Source of the DNA: Myxococcales bacterium
GTDB taxonomy: Bacteria; Myxococcota; Polyangia; Nannocystales; Nannocystaceae
Length of the DNA: 64,000 nucleotides
Assembly: GCA_016793465.1 (NCBI GenBank)
Contig: JAEUJW010000038.1
Span: 124,001-188,000 of the forward strand
Reading direction: 5' to 3'
Part shown: positions 45,172 through 53,475 of the stretch, one piece after another
Position numbering within the stretch: position 1 is the stretch's first letter
Layout of the letters: each line of letters opens with the position of its first letter
Position numbers and translations under genes: made by a program
Notes under the pieces: model-generated
Databases searched by the model: none
The model's input: the letters and a program-made list of their open reading frames with translations, nothing else
What the model was told of the DNA's origin: nothing

Positions 45172-45948
45172 TCAGTCCCCGAGGCGGGCGTCGAGGGCAC
45201 GGATCCGGCGCAGCACGTCGGCGTGCTCGGCGGAGCTGGACCAGTTGGGGACGAGGGCGGCCATCTGCTCGTCGAACTGCTTGTACATGATGCGGGCCCG
45301 GCGGAGGCGCTCGGGGTCCTGCTTGACCTCGTGGCTGCGCTCGTAGACGACGGCGAGGTTGTATTGGATGTTGCCGAGGATCTCCGGGGCCTTGGGGTCC
45401 TTGCTGTCGCGGATCTTCTCGTAGGCCTGCTTGAACCTGGCGATCGCCTCGTCGTAGTCGGTGAGCTCGTAGGCCCTCTGGCCGGCGTCGGCGAGGGCCC
45501 GGGCCTCGGCCATGGCGGTGCCTCCGCCGGCGGGGCCTCCGCCGATCGGGACGGTCGGGACGGGGTCGGCGGACGGTGTGGGGGCGGTCGCCACCGGGCC
45601 GGCGGGCGCCGTCGAGACCGGGACCGTGGCGACCGGGACCGCGGCTCCGCCGGCGACCGGGCTGGCCCCGAGGAGCTGCGCGGGGTCGCCGTCGCGGCGC
45701 ACGAGCACGTTGATGTCGCGGTCGACCGTGAAGGCGGCGGCGATCCGCCGACCGTCCGGCCAGGTCGCGGCGATCTCCGCGACCGAGTCGGTGGGCACCG
45801 ACCAGCGGTTGCCCCTGGCCGGGTTGCCGCCCAGCGTGACGGCGGCGCCGGCCGGTTCGCTGTCGACCTTGACGACGTAGCGCGTGCAGCCCGCGAGGAC
45901 GAACGCGCCGAGGGCGGCCAGGAGGGCCGGCTGCAGGAGACCCCGCAT
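45172..45948 (-). CDS. Lipoprotein with PEGA-like and TPR-like regions
   Basis: 258 residues. Lipobox FVLAGC (Cys21), a PEGA-like beta repeat (YVVKVDSEPAGAAVTLGGNP), a Thr/Pro/Val linker, then a helical TPR-like domain (AGQRAYELTDYDEAIARFKQ, NLAVVYERSHEVKQDPERLR). Probably a periplasmic or outer-membrane scaffold protein. It is divergent from the DUF1415 gene with only 26 nt between the two start codons. TATCCT (45957-45962) lies 8 nt before its ATG and shares two bases with the -10 of the other gene. Confidence 0.78.
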   Translation of the reverse strand: MRGLLQPALLAALGAFVLAGCTRYVVKVDSEPAGAAVTLGGNPARGNRWSVPTDSVAEIAATWPDGRRIAAAFTVDRDINVLVRRDGDPAQLLGASPVAGGAAVPVATVPVSTAPAGPVATAPTPSADPVPTVPIGGGPAGGGTAMAEARALADAGQRAYELTDYDEAIARFKQAYEKIRDSKDPKAPEILGNIQYNLAVVYERSHEVKQDPERLRRARIMYKQFDEQMAALVPNWSSSAEHADVLRRIRALDARLGD

Positions 45949-45956
45949 GGCCGCCT

Positions 45957-45966
45957 AGGATACACT
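45957..45966. promoter_or_regulatory. Overlapping divergent -10 boxes
   Basis: Minus-strand TATCCT (45957-45962, 8 nt from ATG 45948) and plus-strand TACACT (45961-45966, 8 nt from TTG 45975) overlap by two bases. Polymerase could hardly occupy both at once. Confidence 0.6.
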
Positions 45967-45974
45967 GGCGCGCG

Positions 45975-46676
45975 TTGGCTTCACAGGCGCCAGATCCCGC
46001 GGAGGAGGCGGTCCAGGCGGTGCACGAGCGCTACCAGCGGGAGGCGGTCGAGGACCTCAACCTCTGCCCGTTCGCCCGCCGCAGCCGCGAACAGGGGCGG
46101 GTGCATCGCCCGCTGGTGTACGCGTCGGAGCCGGAGCCGGCGGCCGCGGCCGCGCGTCGGCTGCGGGAGATCAGCCGGGAGCACGCCGACGTCGAGGTGG
46201 TGCTGCTGACGTTCGTGCTGCCCCGCGAGGCGGAGCACGCGTGGCACGACGTCGACGCGTTCGAAGAAGTGGTGAAGGCGGTCCGCGCGGCCTACGGCGA
46301 GCACACGCGGCCGCGCTACTACATGGTCGGGTTCCACCCGCGGCCGCGGATGAGCGACGGGAGGCGCAAGCCGACCGCGGAGTCGCTGGTGCCGGCGCTG
46401 CGGCGCAGCCCGGACCCGGTGATCCAGTGCATCAGGGCCGACCTGCTCGACGACCTCCGCAAGCAGGCGCAGGCGGCCGCCGACGCCCGCTTCATGGCCG
46501 AGATGGCGAAGCTCGGGCCGGAGTTCAAAATTTTGGCGCAGCAGGCGATCCAGTCGGACTACGAGCTGTCGTCGGACATCGCCAGGCACAACTTCGCCAG
46601 CGTCGGCGCGGGCGAGGGGCGCGAGCGGCTCGAGCGGTGCATCGCGGACATCCTGGCGGCGCGCGCGAAGCTGTGA
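45975..46676 (+). CDS. DUF1415-family protein
   Basis: 233 residues from TTG. The family signature is the N-terminal VEDLNLCPFARRSREQG, followed by RYYMVGFHPRPRMSDGR and PDPVIQCIRADLLDDL. Function of DUF1415 is not known to me. TTG is accepted because a TACACT box lies 8 nt upstream and no ATG exists before the conserved NLCPFA block. It converges on the macro-domain gene with 16 nt between stops. Confidence 0.8.
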   Translation: MASQAPDPAEEAVQAVHERYQREAVEDLNLCPFARRSREQGRVHRPLVYASEPEPAAAAARRLREISREHADVEVVLLTFVLPREAEHAWHDVDAFEEVVKAVRAAYGEHTRPRYYMVGFHPRPRMSDGRRKPTAESLVPALRRSPDPVIQCIRADLLDDLRKQAQAAADARFMAEMAKLGPEFKILAQQAIQSDYELSSDIARHNFASVGAGEGRERLERCIADILAARAKL

Positions 46677-46692
46677 ACGATTCGAAGCGTCG

Positions 46693-46953
46693 TCAGAGCC
46701 AGCCGTGGTCTCGCAGGCGCGTCCAGGCGGCGGAGACGTGGGCCTGGCGCATGCGGGCCGCCTTGCGCTCGCTCCACGCGTGCACGGCGCGCAGGGCCGT
46801 CGCGGGTGAGCGCTCGGCCGGGGTCTGGTCCTGCTCGACCCAGTGCACGCTGGCGAGCAGCTCCATGCCGAAGGGGGTCTCGAAGCCCTCGATGAGGCCG
46901 GCCACGCGCTCGAGGGCCAGCAGGGCGGCGGGCCGCGGGTCATCCGCGGGCGC
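46693..46953 (-). pseudogene. Out-of-frame C-terminal part of the macro-domain protein
   Basis: This reading frame encodes about 80 residues (ending VHAWSERKAARMRQAHVSAA, then WTRLRDHGWL) that look like the C-terminal part of macro-domain proteins of the DarG-like class, including GFETPFGMELLASVHWV. It is separated from the macro-domain frame by a single extra base at the G4 run 46954-46957 (C4 on the coding strand). With three C instead of four the two frames join smoothly (DGAPAPADDPRPAALLALER). Confidence 0.7.
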
Positions 46954-47413
46954 GGGGTGCTCCGTCCGGCGTGAACACCAGCACGCGGACCGCGGGGAGC
47001 GCGGCGAAGGCGGCGGTGATGCGCGGGAGCACGTCGTCCCAGGCCAGGCCGCCGTTGCCGCAGCCGAGCGGCGGGACGGCGACCGAGCCGATCTGCAGGC
47101 GCCGGAGCTCCTCGATCAGCGCGTCCAGGCCGGCGTCGATGTACTCGAGCTTCGAAGGGGCGCGCCAGGTCTTCTTGGTGGGGAAGTTGATGATGTAACG
47201 CGGACGGACCAGCCCGCCGGCGTCGTAGGTGAGCACTTTGCCGACGTCCAGCGTCTTCGCGTCGCAGGCTTCCTTGTAGCGGCGGAAGTTCTCCGGGTAC
47301 GCGTTCTTGAACTGCAGCGCGATGCCCTTGCCCATCACGCCCTGCGTGTTGACGGCGTTGACGAGCGCTTCGACCTCGGCCGCGAGGAGATCGCCGGTGG
47401 TCAGCTCGAGCAT
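46940..47413 (-). CDS. DarG-like macro-domain protein, frameshifted near its end
   Basis: 157 residues before the early stop. Macro domain: LTTGDLLAAEVEALVNAVNT, GVMGKGIALQFKNAYPENFR, YIINFPTKKTWRAPSKLEYI and VPPLGCGNGGLAWDDV. DarG-type proteins reverse ADP-ribosylation of thymidine in DNA and protect from the toxin DarT; the Lys in NFPTK is a key residue there. I see no darT in the window, so this would be an orphan or a general ADP-ribose hydrolase. A one-base insertion at 46954-46957 cuts off a C-terminal part that is still intact downstream. It could be a true frameshift, a phase-variable C-run or a sequence error. Confidence 0.8.
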   Translation of the reverse strand: MLELTTGDLLAAEVEALVNAVNTQGVMGKGIALQFKNAYPENFRRYKEACDAKTLDVGKVLTYDAGGLVRPRYIINFPTKKTWRAPSKLEYIDAGLDALIEELRRLQIGSVAVPPLGCGNGGLAWDDVLPRITAAFAALPAVRVLVFTPDGAPRARG

Positions 47414-47540
47414 GTGCGCCTCATGTGTAGTACCAGCCCGGGCGCGACTCAACCCGGGGTGGGGCGCGGTCGGCGAAATGGCGGGGGGGTGCAGCGGGTG
47501 GGCTGCATCTCGGGGCGGCGGGGTGGTATGTTCGCGGGTC
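47414..47540. other. Divergent spacer between the macro-domain gene and the aldehyde oxidoreductase operon
   Basis: 127 nt without a gene. At its right end TATGTT (47527-47532) lies 8 nt before the ATG of the iron-sulfur subunit gene. On the other side a GAGG stretch precedes the macro-domain ATG. Confidence 0.45.
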
Positions 47541-48176
47541 ATGGCAGACGGGCCTCGGATCACACGACGCAGTCTGTTTCGCGGGCTGGGCTCGGCCACG
47601 GTGGTGGCCGGGTGCGCGACGCCGGCGAAGCCGACACCCAATCCGGAGACGAACCCGCCGGGCGTGACGCCGCCGGCGGACGGGACGGCGCTGGGGCCGG
47701 GACCGGCGCCGCTGCAGTTCACGCTGAACGGCGAGGCGAAGACGGTCGAGGCGGCGCCGAGCGCGACGCTGGCCGATCTGCTGCGGCACGAGGTCGACGC
47801 GACCGGGACGAAGGTCGTGTGCGACCGCGGGGCCTGCGGGGCGTGCACGGTGATGATCGACGGGGTGGCGCGGCCGAGCTGTATGACGCTGGCGCACGAC
47901 GTGGCCGGGCGGCGGGTGACGACCGTCGAGGGGCTGGCGGAGGGCGGCGAGCTGTCGCCGCTGCAGGCGGCGTTCGTGCGGCACGACGCGCTGCAGTGCG
48001 GGTTCTGCACGTCGGGCATGTTGATGTCGTGTCAGGCGTTGTTGTCGCGGACGCGTTCGCAGGCGCTCGCGGCCGACGACGTGAAGCGGGCGATCTCCGG
48101 GAACCTGTGTCGCTGCGGGACCTATCCGAACGTGGTCGCGGCGGTGCTGTCGGTGGCCGACAGGAAGGCGGGCTGA
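47541..48176 (+). CDS. 2Fe-2S subunit of a PaoABC-type periplasmic aldehyde oxidoreductase
   Basis: 211 residues. Twin-Arg signal (ITRRSLFRGLGSATVVAGC) ending in a lipobox-like VAGC, so Tat export and possibly a lipid anchor. Two [2Fe-2S] clusters: plant-type CDRGACGACTVMIDG, and CGFCTSGM with CRCGTYPNV. It passes electrons between the molybdenum subunit and FAD. First gene of the operon 47541-51756; the next gene starts two nt after its stop codon. Layout and twin-Arg signal match E. coli PaoA (YagT). Confidence 0.92.
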   Translation: MADGPRITRRSLFRGLGSATVVAGCATPAKPTPNPETNPPGVTPPADGTALGPGPAPLQFTLNGEAKTVEAAPSATLADLLRHEVDATGTKVVCDRGACGACTVMIDGVARPSCMTLAHDVAGRRVTTVEGLAEGGELSPLQAAFVRHDALQCGFCTSGMLMSCQALLSRTRSQALAADDVKRAISGNLCRCGTYPNVVAAVLSVADRKAG

Positions 48177-48177
48177 G

Positions 48178-50526
48178 ATGGCCGACGGGACGACAAAAAT
48201 TAAAGTCGGGTTCGCGGGGCAGACGCGGGACATCGAGGTCGCGCTGCCGGCGGGTGAGCCGCAGCCGTGGGACGCGAACAGCAAGCTCGAGGTCGTCGGC
48301 AAGCCGGTGCCGCGCATCGACGGGCCGGCGAAGGTGACGGGGGCGGCGAAGTACACGCATGACATTCGTCTGCCGGGCATGCTGTACGCGGCGGTGCTGC
48401 GCAGCCCGCACGCGTGCGCGACGCTGACGGGGCTCGAGCTCGAGGCGATGCGCGCGGCGCCCGGAGTGGCGGCCGTGCTGCCGCTGGCGAAGACCGGCGA
48501 CCGCATGCTGTTCGCGGGCCAGGACGTGGCCGCGGTGGCGGCGACGTCGCCGCAGGCGGCCCACGAGGCGCTGCGGCGGGCGGTCGCGACGTATCAGGTC
48601 GAGCCGCACGTGGTGACGACGCGGGCGGCGATGCAGGCCGACGCGCCGCTCGTCCACAAGGGTAAGGTCGACGAGCGGGCCACCGAGGGCGACGAGCCGG
48701 GCGCGGGCGGCGGAGGGCCGCAGCGGGGCAACGTGCGCACCACGCCTTCGATGAAGAAGGGCGACGTCGAGAAGGGGCTGCGGGCGGCCAAGGTAACTAT
48801 TAAAGAGACGTACACGACGCAGGTGCACACGCACTCGGCGCTCGAGACGCACAGCATCGTGGTGCGCTGGGACGGCGAGAAGAAGATGACGGCGTGGTGC
48901 TCGACGCAGGGCATCTTCTCGGTGCGCGACGAGCTGGCCGAGGTGTTTAATATCAAGCCGCAGGACGTGCACGTGATCACGGACTTCCTCGGCGGCGGGT
49001 TCGGGGCCAAGTTCGGGGCGTCGGCGCCGGGGTCGCGGATGGGCTTCATCGCCGGCGAGCTGGCGCGCATGACGAAGGCGCCGGTGTCGCTGCTGCTCGA
49101 CCGCCGCGAGGAGCACCTGTGCACCGGCAACCGCCCGGACTCGATCCAGGAGGTGTCGCTGGGGGCCGCGGTGAACGGCGAGCTGACGGCGATCAAGGTG
49201 CAGGCGCACGGGTCGGCGGGGATCGGGACCGGCGCGGGGGTCGGGCGCAACGCCTTCGGCATCTATACGAGGTGTCCGAACATCCGCGTCGAGGCCCACG
49301 ACGTGTTCACGCACGCGGGGCCGGGCACGGCCTTCCGGGCGCCGGGGCACCCGCAGGGGGCGTTCGCGCTGGAGCTGGCGCTCGACGAGCTGGCCGAGAA
49401 GCTGAAGAAAGACCCGATAGACCTGCGGGTCGCCCACAACGAGCACCCGGTGCGCAAGCATCAGTTCGAGCTCGGGCGCAAGCAGTTCAAGTGGGACGAG
49501 GGCAGGAGGCGGGCGGAGGAGCTGCGCAAGAAGGGGGCGCGCGTGCGGCGTGGGGTCGGGGTCGCGGCGTCGATCTGGGGCGACTTCGGGCGGGCCAAGG
49601 CGGTGGTCGCGACCGTCAGCGTCGGGCGCGACGGCACGGTCGAGCTGCGCGACGGGCTGCAGGACATCGGCGGCGGCATCTTCACGGTCGCGGCGCAGGT
49701 GGTCGCGGAGGTGCTGCAGCGGCCGGTGAACGAGGTGAGGGTCAAGTTCGGGAGCAGCGACCTCGGGCCGGGGGTCGGCAGCGGCGGCAGCACGACCACC
49801 GCGTCGGTGACGCCGGCGGTGCGCAGCGCGGCCGAGCAGGTCAAGCGTCAGCTGACCGAGCTGGCGGTGAAGGAGCTCGGCGCGAAGAAGCCCGAGGAGG
49901 TGGTGTGGAGCGCGAAGGGGGTGAGCCGCGGCAAGCAGACCGTCGCGTTCGCGGAGCTGTGCAAGAAGATCGCTGGCGAGGCGATCGTGGCCACGGGCTC
50001 GCGGCCCGACACGTACGGGGCGTATCCCATGAAGTTCATGGGCGGGAGCTCGTACCAGATCGCCGGGGTGCAGTTCGCGGAGGTCGAGGTCGACACGTGG
50101 ACGGGGCTGGTGCGGGCGACGCGGGTGCTGGCGGTGCACGACTGCGGGCGGGTGATGAACGAGCTGACGACGCGCTCGCAGATCAACGGGGGGATCATCC
50201 TCGGGACCAGCTACGCGCTGACCGAGCAGCGGATCATGGACCCGGTGCGCGGGGTGATGCTCAACGCCAACCTCGACAGCTATAAGATCGCCGGGGCGCG
50301 CGACATCCCGGACATCGAGGTCGTGCTGACCGAGGTGCACACCGGCGCCAACAACACCGGGGCGATCGGCATCGGCGAGCCGGCGACGATCCCGACGGCG
50401 GCGGCGATCGCCTGCGCGGTGTACAACGCGCTCGGAGTGCCCGTGCGCGACCTGCCGCTCACGCCGGACCGCGTGCTCGCGGCCATTAGTCTCAATAAAG
50501 ACCCTGCTGCCAGGGCGGGAGGTTGA
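48178..50526 (+). CDS. Molybdopterin-binding subunit of the aldehyde oxidoreductase (PaoC-like)
   Basis: 782 residues. Molybdenum hydroxylase of the xanthine-oxidase family. Seen: VGKPVPRIDGPAKVTGAAKY at the start of the first domain, FLGGGFGAKFG, TAFRAPGHPQGAFALE (active-site Arg), GSGGSTTTASVT, and the catalytic Glu in IGIGEPATIPTAAAI. Length fits PaoC. It has no signal peptide, so it should travel with the twin-Arg 2Fe-2S subunit. It probably oxidises aromatic or other aldehydes to acids in the periplasm. Requires MCD cofactor; no cofactor-insertion gene (xdhC/paoD type) is in the window. Contains AT-rich codon islets at 48193, 48792 and 48945. Confidence 0.93.
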   Translation: MADGTTKIKVGFAGQTRDIEVALPAGEPQPWDANSKLEVVGKPVPRIDGPAKVTGAAKYTHDIRLPGMLYAAVLRSPHACATLTGLELEAMRAAPGVAAVLPLAKTGDRMLFAGQDVAAVAATSPQAAHEALRRAVATYQVEPHVVTTRAAMQADAPLVHKGKVDERATEGDEPGAGGGGPQRGNVRTTPSMKKGDVEKGLRAAKVTIKETYTTQVHTHSALETHSIVVRWDGEKKMTAWCSTQGIFSVRDELAEVFNIKPQDVHVITDFLGGGFGAKFGASAPGSRMGFIAGELARMTKAPVSLLLDRREEHLCTGNRPDSIQEVSLGAAVNGELTAIKVQAHGSAGIGTGAGVGRNAFGIYTRCPNIRVEAHDVFTHAGPGTAFRAPGHPQGAFALELALDELAEKLKKDPIDLRVAHNEHPVRKHQFELGRKQFKWDEGRRRAEELRKKGARVRRGVGVAASIWGDFGRAKAVVATVSVGRDGTVELRDGLQDIGGGIFTVAAQVVAEVLQRPVNEVRVKFGSSDLGPGVGSGGSTTTASVTPAVRSAAEQVKRQLTELAVKELGAKKPEEVVWSAKGVSRGKQTVAFAELCKKIAGEAIVATGSRPDTYGAYPMKFMGGSSYQIAGVQFAEVEVDTWTGLVRATRVLAVHDCGRVMNELTTRSQINGGIILGTSYALTEQRIMDPVRGVMLNANLDSYKIAGARDIPDIEVVLTEVHTGANNTGAIGIGEPATIPTAAAIACAVYNALGVPVRDLPLTPDRVLAAISLNKDPAARAGG

Positions 50527-50528
50527 CC

Positions 50529-51530
50529 ATGCAGTCGTTCGCGCTCATTCGCCCGCAAACCCTGACCGCCGCGCGCGCGCGCGTGCAGGAGCGACCGCAG
50601 GAGCGGGTGTTCCGGGCCGGCGGGATCGACCTCATCGACCGCATGAAGGAGGGCATCGACACGCCCGCCGAGCTGGTCGAGCTGGCGGGGCTGACCGACG
50701 AGGTCGGCGGCCGCATGCGTGCGCTGCAGGGCGGGGCCGGCGGGTTCGAGATCGGCGCGCTGGTGACGCTCGGCCAGATCGAGGCGGCGGAGCTCGCCGC
50801 GGGCCACCGGGCGCTGCAGCAGGCGGCGGGCTCGGCGGCGACGCCGGGGATCCGCAACGTGGCGACGCTCGGCGGCAACCTGCTGCAGCGGCCGCGCTGC
50901 TGGTACTACCGGGCGGCGGATCTGACGTGTTTGAAGAAGGGCGGGAGCGCGTGCCTGGCGGTCGCGGGGGAGAACAAGTACCACGCGATCCTGGGCGGCG
51001 GGCCGAGCTTCATCGTGCACCCTTCGACGCTGGCGTCGGCGCTGCTGGCGTTGGACGCGAGCGTGGAGATCGTCGGGGAGGCGGCGCGGACGATCGGGAT
51101 CGCCGAGCTGTTCGTCGGGCCGAAGACCGACCCGAGGCGCGAGCACAGCCTGGCCGCCGGCGAGGTGCTGGTGCGGGTCGCGCTGCCGGCGGCGAAGCCC
51201 GAGCAGCGCTCGGAGTACGCGGCGCTGAAGGAGAAGCAGTCGCACGACTGGCCGCTCGCGGAGGCGGCGGTCAGCCTGTCCCTCGAGGCAGGTGTGATGA
51301 AGAACGTCCGCGTCGTGCTCGGGCACGTGGCGCCGGTGCCGTGGCGCTCGGCCGAGGCCGAGGCGGCCCTCGAGGGCAAGGCGCCCGAGGCGGGGCTGTT
51401 CGCCGCGGCCGCCGCGGCCGCGCTGGCGCCGGCGCGCCCGCTGAAGCACAACGCCTACAAGGTCGCGCTGGCGCAGGGGCTCCTGCGCGAGGCCCTGCAC
51501 CGCGCGACCGGGGTCGCGCTGCCGGAGTGA
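50529..51530 (+). CDS. FAD-binding subunit of the aldehyde oxidoreductase (PaoB-like)
   Basis: 333 residues. FAD-binding fold (VFRAGGIDLIDRMKEGI; GSAATPGIRNVATLGGNLLQ). The stretch RPRCWYYRAADLTCLKKGGS, then AC, holds Cys that, as in PaoB, should bind an additional [4Fe-4S] cluster near the flavin, a feature that separates Pao from ordinary xanthine dehydrogenases. The ATG at 50529 lies two nt past the stop of the molybdenum subunit. A downstream small Cys gene follows after 4 nt. Confidence 0.9.
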   Translation: MQSFALIRPQTLTAARARVQERPQERVFRAGGIDLIDRMKEGIDTPAELVELAGLTDEVGGRMRALQGGAGGFEIGALVTLGQIEAAELAAGHRALQQAAGSAATPGIRNVATLGGNLLQRPRCWYYRAADLTCLKKGGSACLAVAGENKYHAILGGGPSFIVHPSTLASALLALDASVEIVGEAARTIGIAELFVGPKTDPRREHSLAAGEVLVRVALPAAKPEQRSEYAALKEKQSHDWPLAEAAVSLSLEAGVMKNVRVVLGHVAPVPWRSAEAEAALEGKAPEAGLFAAAAAAALAPARPLKHNAYKVALAQGLLREALHRATGVALPE

Positions 51531-51534
51531 AGTC

Positions 51535-51756
51535 ATGCCCACGTTCCTGCGCGTCATCGACACCGACCAGCCGGTCTGCCGCCACCTCCGCACCAAGGCG
51601 CTGCACGTCTACGGGCGCGACACGCCCGACGCGTTCATGACGTCGCGGTCGAGCCACTACCACTGCTTGAAGACGCAGTTCGTGACGGGGCCGGACGGCG
51701 GGCTCAGCGTGCCGGAGGAGTGCCACCCGCGGCGCGAGTGCTTCGAGGCGCGCTGA
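51535..51756 (+). CDS. Small Cys-containing protein in the aldehyde oxidoreductase operon
   Basis: 73 residues with four Cys and several His (VCRHLRTKALHVYG, SSHYHCLKTQFVTGPDGG, EECHPRRECFEAR). It begins 4 nt after the FAD-subunit gene and so is probably co-expressed. The compact Cys/His content suggests metal binding. I do not recognise the family. It could be an electron carrier or an assembly factor for the neighbouring oxidoreductase; that is inference from position. Confidence 0.72.
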   Translation: MPTFLRVIDTDQPVCRHLRTKALHVYGRDTPDAFMTSRSSHYHCLKTQFVTGPDGGLSVPEECHPRRECFEAR

Positions 51757-51764
51757 GGCGGTCG

Positions 51765-51785
51765 CGCGAGGCGAGCGGCCTCGCG
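51765..51785 (+). terminator. Hairpin behind the aldehyde oxidoreductase operon
   Basis: 8-bp GC stem (51765-51772 with 51778-51785, 5-nt loop), 9 nt past the last stop codon. No T-run. The remaining sequence to 52012 shows no gene; it should hold the PhzF promoter. Confidence 0.45.
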
Positions 51786-52012
51786 GGTCGTTCGTACATG
51801 TCCATCGGGGCAGGTCGGCTGTACTCGAGAGGACGCTCGCGTACCGGTACAGTTGCGGGGAAGAATCGGCGGTCTGCTGCACGGGTCGCGACGCGGAACG
51901 TGGTGCGGGCGGGTGACGGAGGGCGCGCGGCGGAGGAGCGGTACAGCGGAGGCGAGGCCGAGCAGCGGGACTGAGGTTGCGCGGGGCGGCGGGGTTTGGC
52001 ATGCAGGGGGGC

Positions 52013-52813
52013 ATGCGGATCCCCTGCTATCAGGTCGATGCATTCACGAAGAGGCGGTTCGCCGGCAACCCCGCGGCGGTGTGCCCGCTGGTGCGGTGGC
52101 TGCCGGACGCGACGCTGCAGGCGATCGCGGCGGAGAACAACCTCGCGGAGACGGCGTTCTTCGTGGCGGACGGGGACGGGTTTCACCTGCGGTGGTTCAC
52201 GCCGACGGTCGAGGTCGACCTGTGCGGGCACGCGACGCTGGCGGCGGCGTTCGTGCTGATGACGGAGATCGATCGGTCGCGCACGGTGGTGCGCTTCGGG
52301 TCGCAGGGCGGTCCGCTGGCGGTGACGCGGGCCGGGGACGCGTACACGCTCGACTTCCCGGCGCGGGCGCCCGTGGTCGAGGAGGGGCCGCCCGCGCTGG
52401 CGGCGGCGCTCGGGTGCAGGCCCGAGGCGGTGCTCCGATCGCGGGACTGGCTGGTGGTGCTCGAGTCGGCGGAGGCGGTGCGGGCGGTGCGTCCGGACTT
52501 CGCGGCGCTGGCCCGGGTCGACGGGGTGTTCGCGACGATCGTGACGGGGCCGGGGGACGAACCGGGGGTCGACTTCGTGTCGCGGTTCTTCGCGCCGGCG
52601 CAGGGCATCGACGAGGATCCGGTGACGGGCTCGGCGCACTGCACGTTGACGCCGTACTGGGCGGGTCGCCTCGGCAAGCAGGAGCTCGCGGCGCGGCAGG
52701 TCAGCCGGCGTGGCGGGGAGATCCGCTGCCGGCTGCGCGACGGGCGGGTCGACCTGACCGGGCACGCGGTGATGGTGCGGACCGGGGAGTTCCTGCTCGA
52801 CGATCCGGGGTGA
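52013..52813 (+). CDS. PhzF-family isomerase/epimerase-like protein
   Basis: 266 residues. PhzF-type fold with the catalytic Glu in ENNLAETAFFV, the first-half motif CYQVDAFTKRRFAGNPAAVC and the second-half EDPVTGSAHCTL. Members isomerise small acids, as in phenazine synthesis, or have unknown substrates. An AGGGGGGC Shine-Dalgarno lies just before the ATG at 52013, so I prefer it over in-frame ATGs at 51977 and 52001. Stands alone between the Pao operon and the DUF6940-like gene. Confidence 0.9.
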   Translation: MRIPCYQVDAFTKRRFAGNPAAVCPLVRWLPDATLQAIAAENNLAETAFFVADGDGFHLRWFTPTVEVDLCGHATLAAAFVLMTEIDRSRTVVRFGSQGGPLAVTRAGDAYTLDFPARAPVVEEGPPALAAALGCRPEAVLRSRDWLVVLESAEAVRAVRPDFAALARVDGVFATIVTGPGDEPGVDFVSRFFAPAQGIDEDPVTGSAHCTLTPYWAGRLGKQELAARQVSRRGGEIRCRLRDGRVDLTGHAVMVRTGEFLLDDPG

Positions 52814-52881
52814 GGTGATACTGTGGCAGGGGGAGGCCGCGCGTGAGCGACGATCCGGGTGATGGGTCGTGAGGCCCAGGG

Positions 52882-52887
52882 TAGGAT
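52882..52887 (+). promoter_or_regulatory. -10 box of the gene at 52894, leaderless start
   Basis: TAGGAT, 6 nt before the ATG at 52894. Confidence 0.45.
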
Positions 52888-52893
52888 GCGGGT

Positions 52894-53475
52894 ATGCGGG
52901 TCGTGCTCGAGGCGATGGATGCGCGGACGTTTAAAGTCGTCGTCGAGCGGGGTGGCGTGGCGATGTCGTGGGCGGAGGTCGTGGCGGGGTGGGTGGACGA
53001 GGCGCCGCTGCGCACGGCGATGATCGAGGCGATCGCAGGGGTGGGGTTCGCGGCGGTGTACTGGGAGTCGCGGTCGGTCGCGCCGGACGACCTCGACCGG
53101 GAGTTCGAGGCGGTGGTGATGGACGCGCCGGGGCTGGCGCGCGAGGCCGCGGACGTGCGCTCGTTCCTGACGCCGCTCGCGGGGGCGCGGGCGCCGGCGG
53201 TGGGGTGCTTCGCGAATCTGTCGGGGGACGCGGAGCTGGTGGTGCCGGCGCCGGGGGAGGTGAAGCAGGGATATCCGCACCTCGCGGCGTTCATGCGCAC
53301 GGCGCCGGAGGAGCAGAAGCATGCATTATTAAAAGTGCTGGGGGCGGCGGTGGAGCGGTGGCTGCGAGAGCGACGCACCCGCGTGTGGGTGAGCACGGCG
53401 GGGCTCGGGGTGCCGTGGTTACACGTGCGGCTCGACAGTCGGCCGAAGTATTTCAAGTATGCGGCGTACCGCTGA
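52894..53475 (+). CDS. Conserved protein, DUF6940-like
   Basis: 193 residues. Marked C-terminal block VSTAGLGVPWLHVRLDSRPK, then YFKYAAYR, and a middle part with VYWESRSVAPDDLDREFEAV and CFANLSGDAELVVP. I think it belongs to the DUF6940 group but cannot check. No signal peptide. Function unknown. Its last 23 bp overlap the end of the convergent ATP-grasp gene, a rare 3 prime overlap of two genuine genes. Confidence 0.7.
   Translation: MRVVLEAMDARTFKVVVERGGVAMSWAEVVAGWVDEAPLRTAMIEAIAGVGFAAVYWESRSVAPDDLDREFEAVVMDAPGLAREAADVRSFLTPLAGARAPAVGCFANLSGDAELVVPAPGEVKQGYPHLAAFMRTAPEEQKHALLKVLGAAVERWLRERRTRVWVSTAGLGVPWLHVRLDSRPKYFKYAAYR

Noticed and set aside
46940..46960. Programmed ribosomal frameshifting in the macro-domain gene
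   Set aside because: There is no slippery heptamer, only a short C4 run, and no clear stimulatory structure; an indel, error or phase variation is simpler.
47719..50340. An 873-codon minus-strand open frame across the aldehyde oxidoreductase genes
   Set aside because: Arg/His/Pro-rich shadow of the plus-strand Mo subunit, whose motifs are unambiguous.
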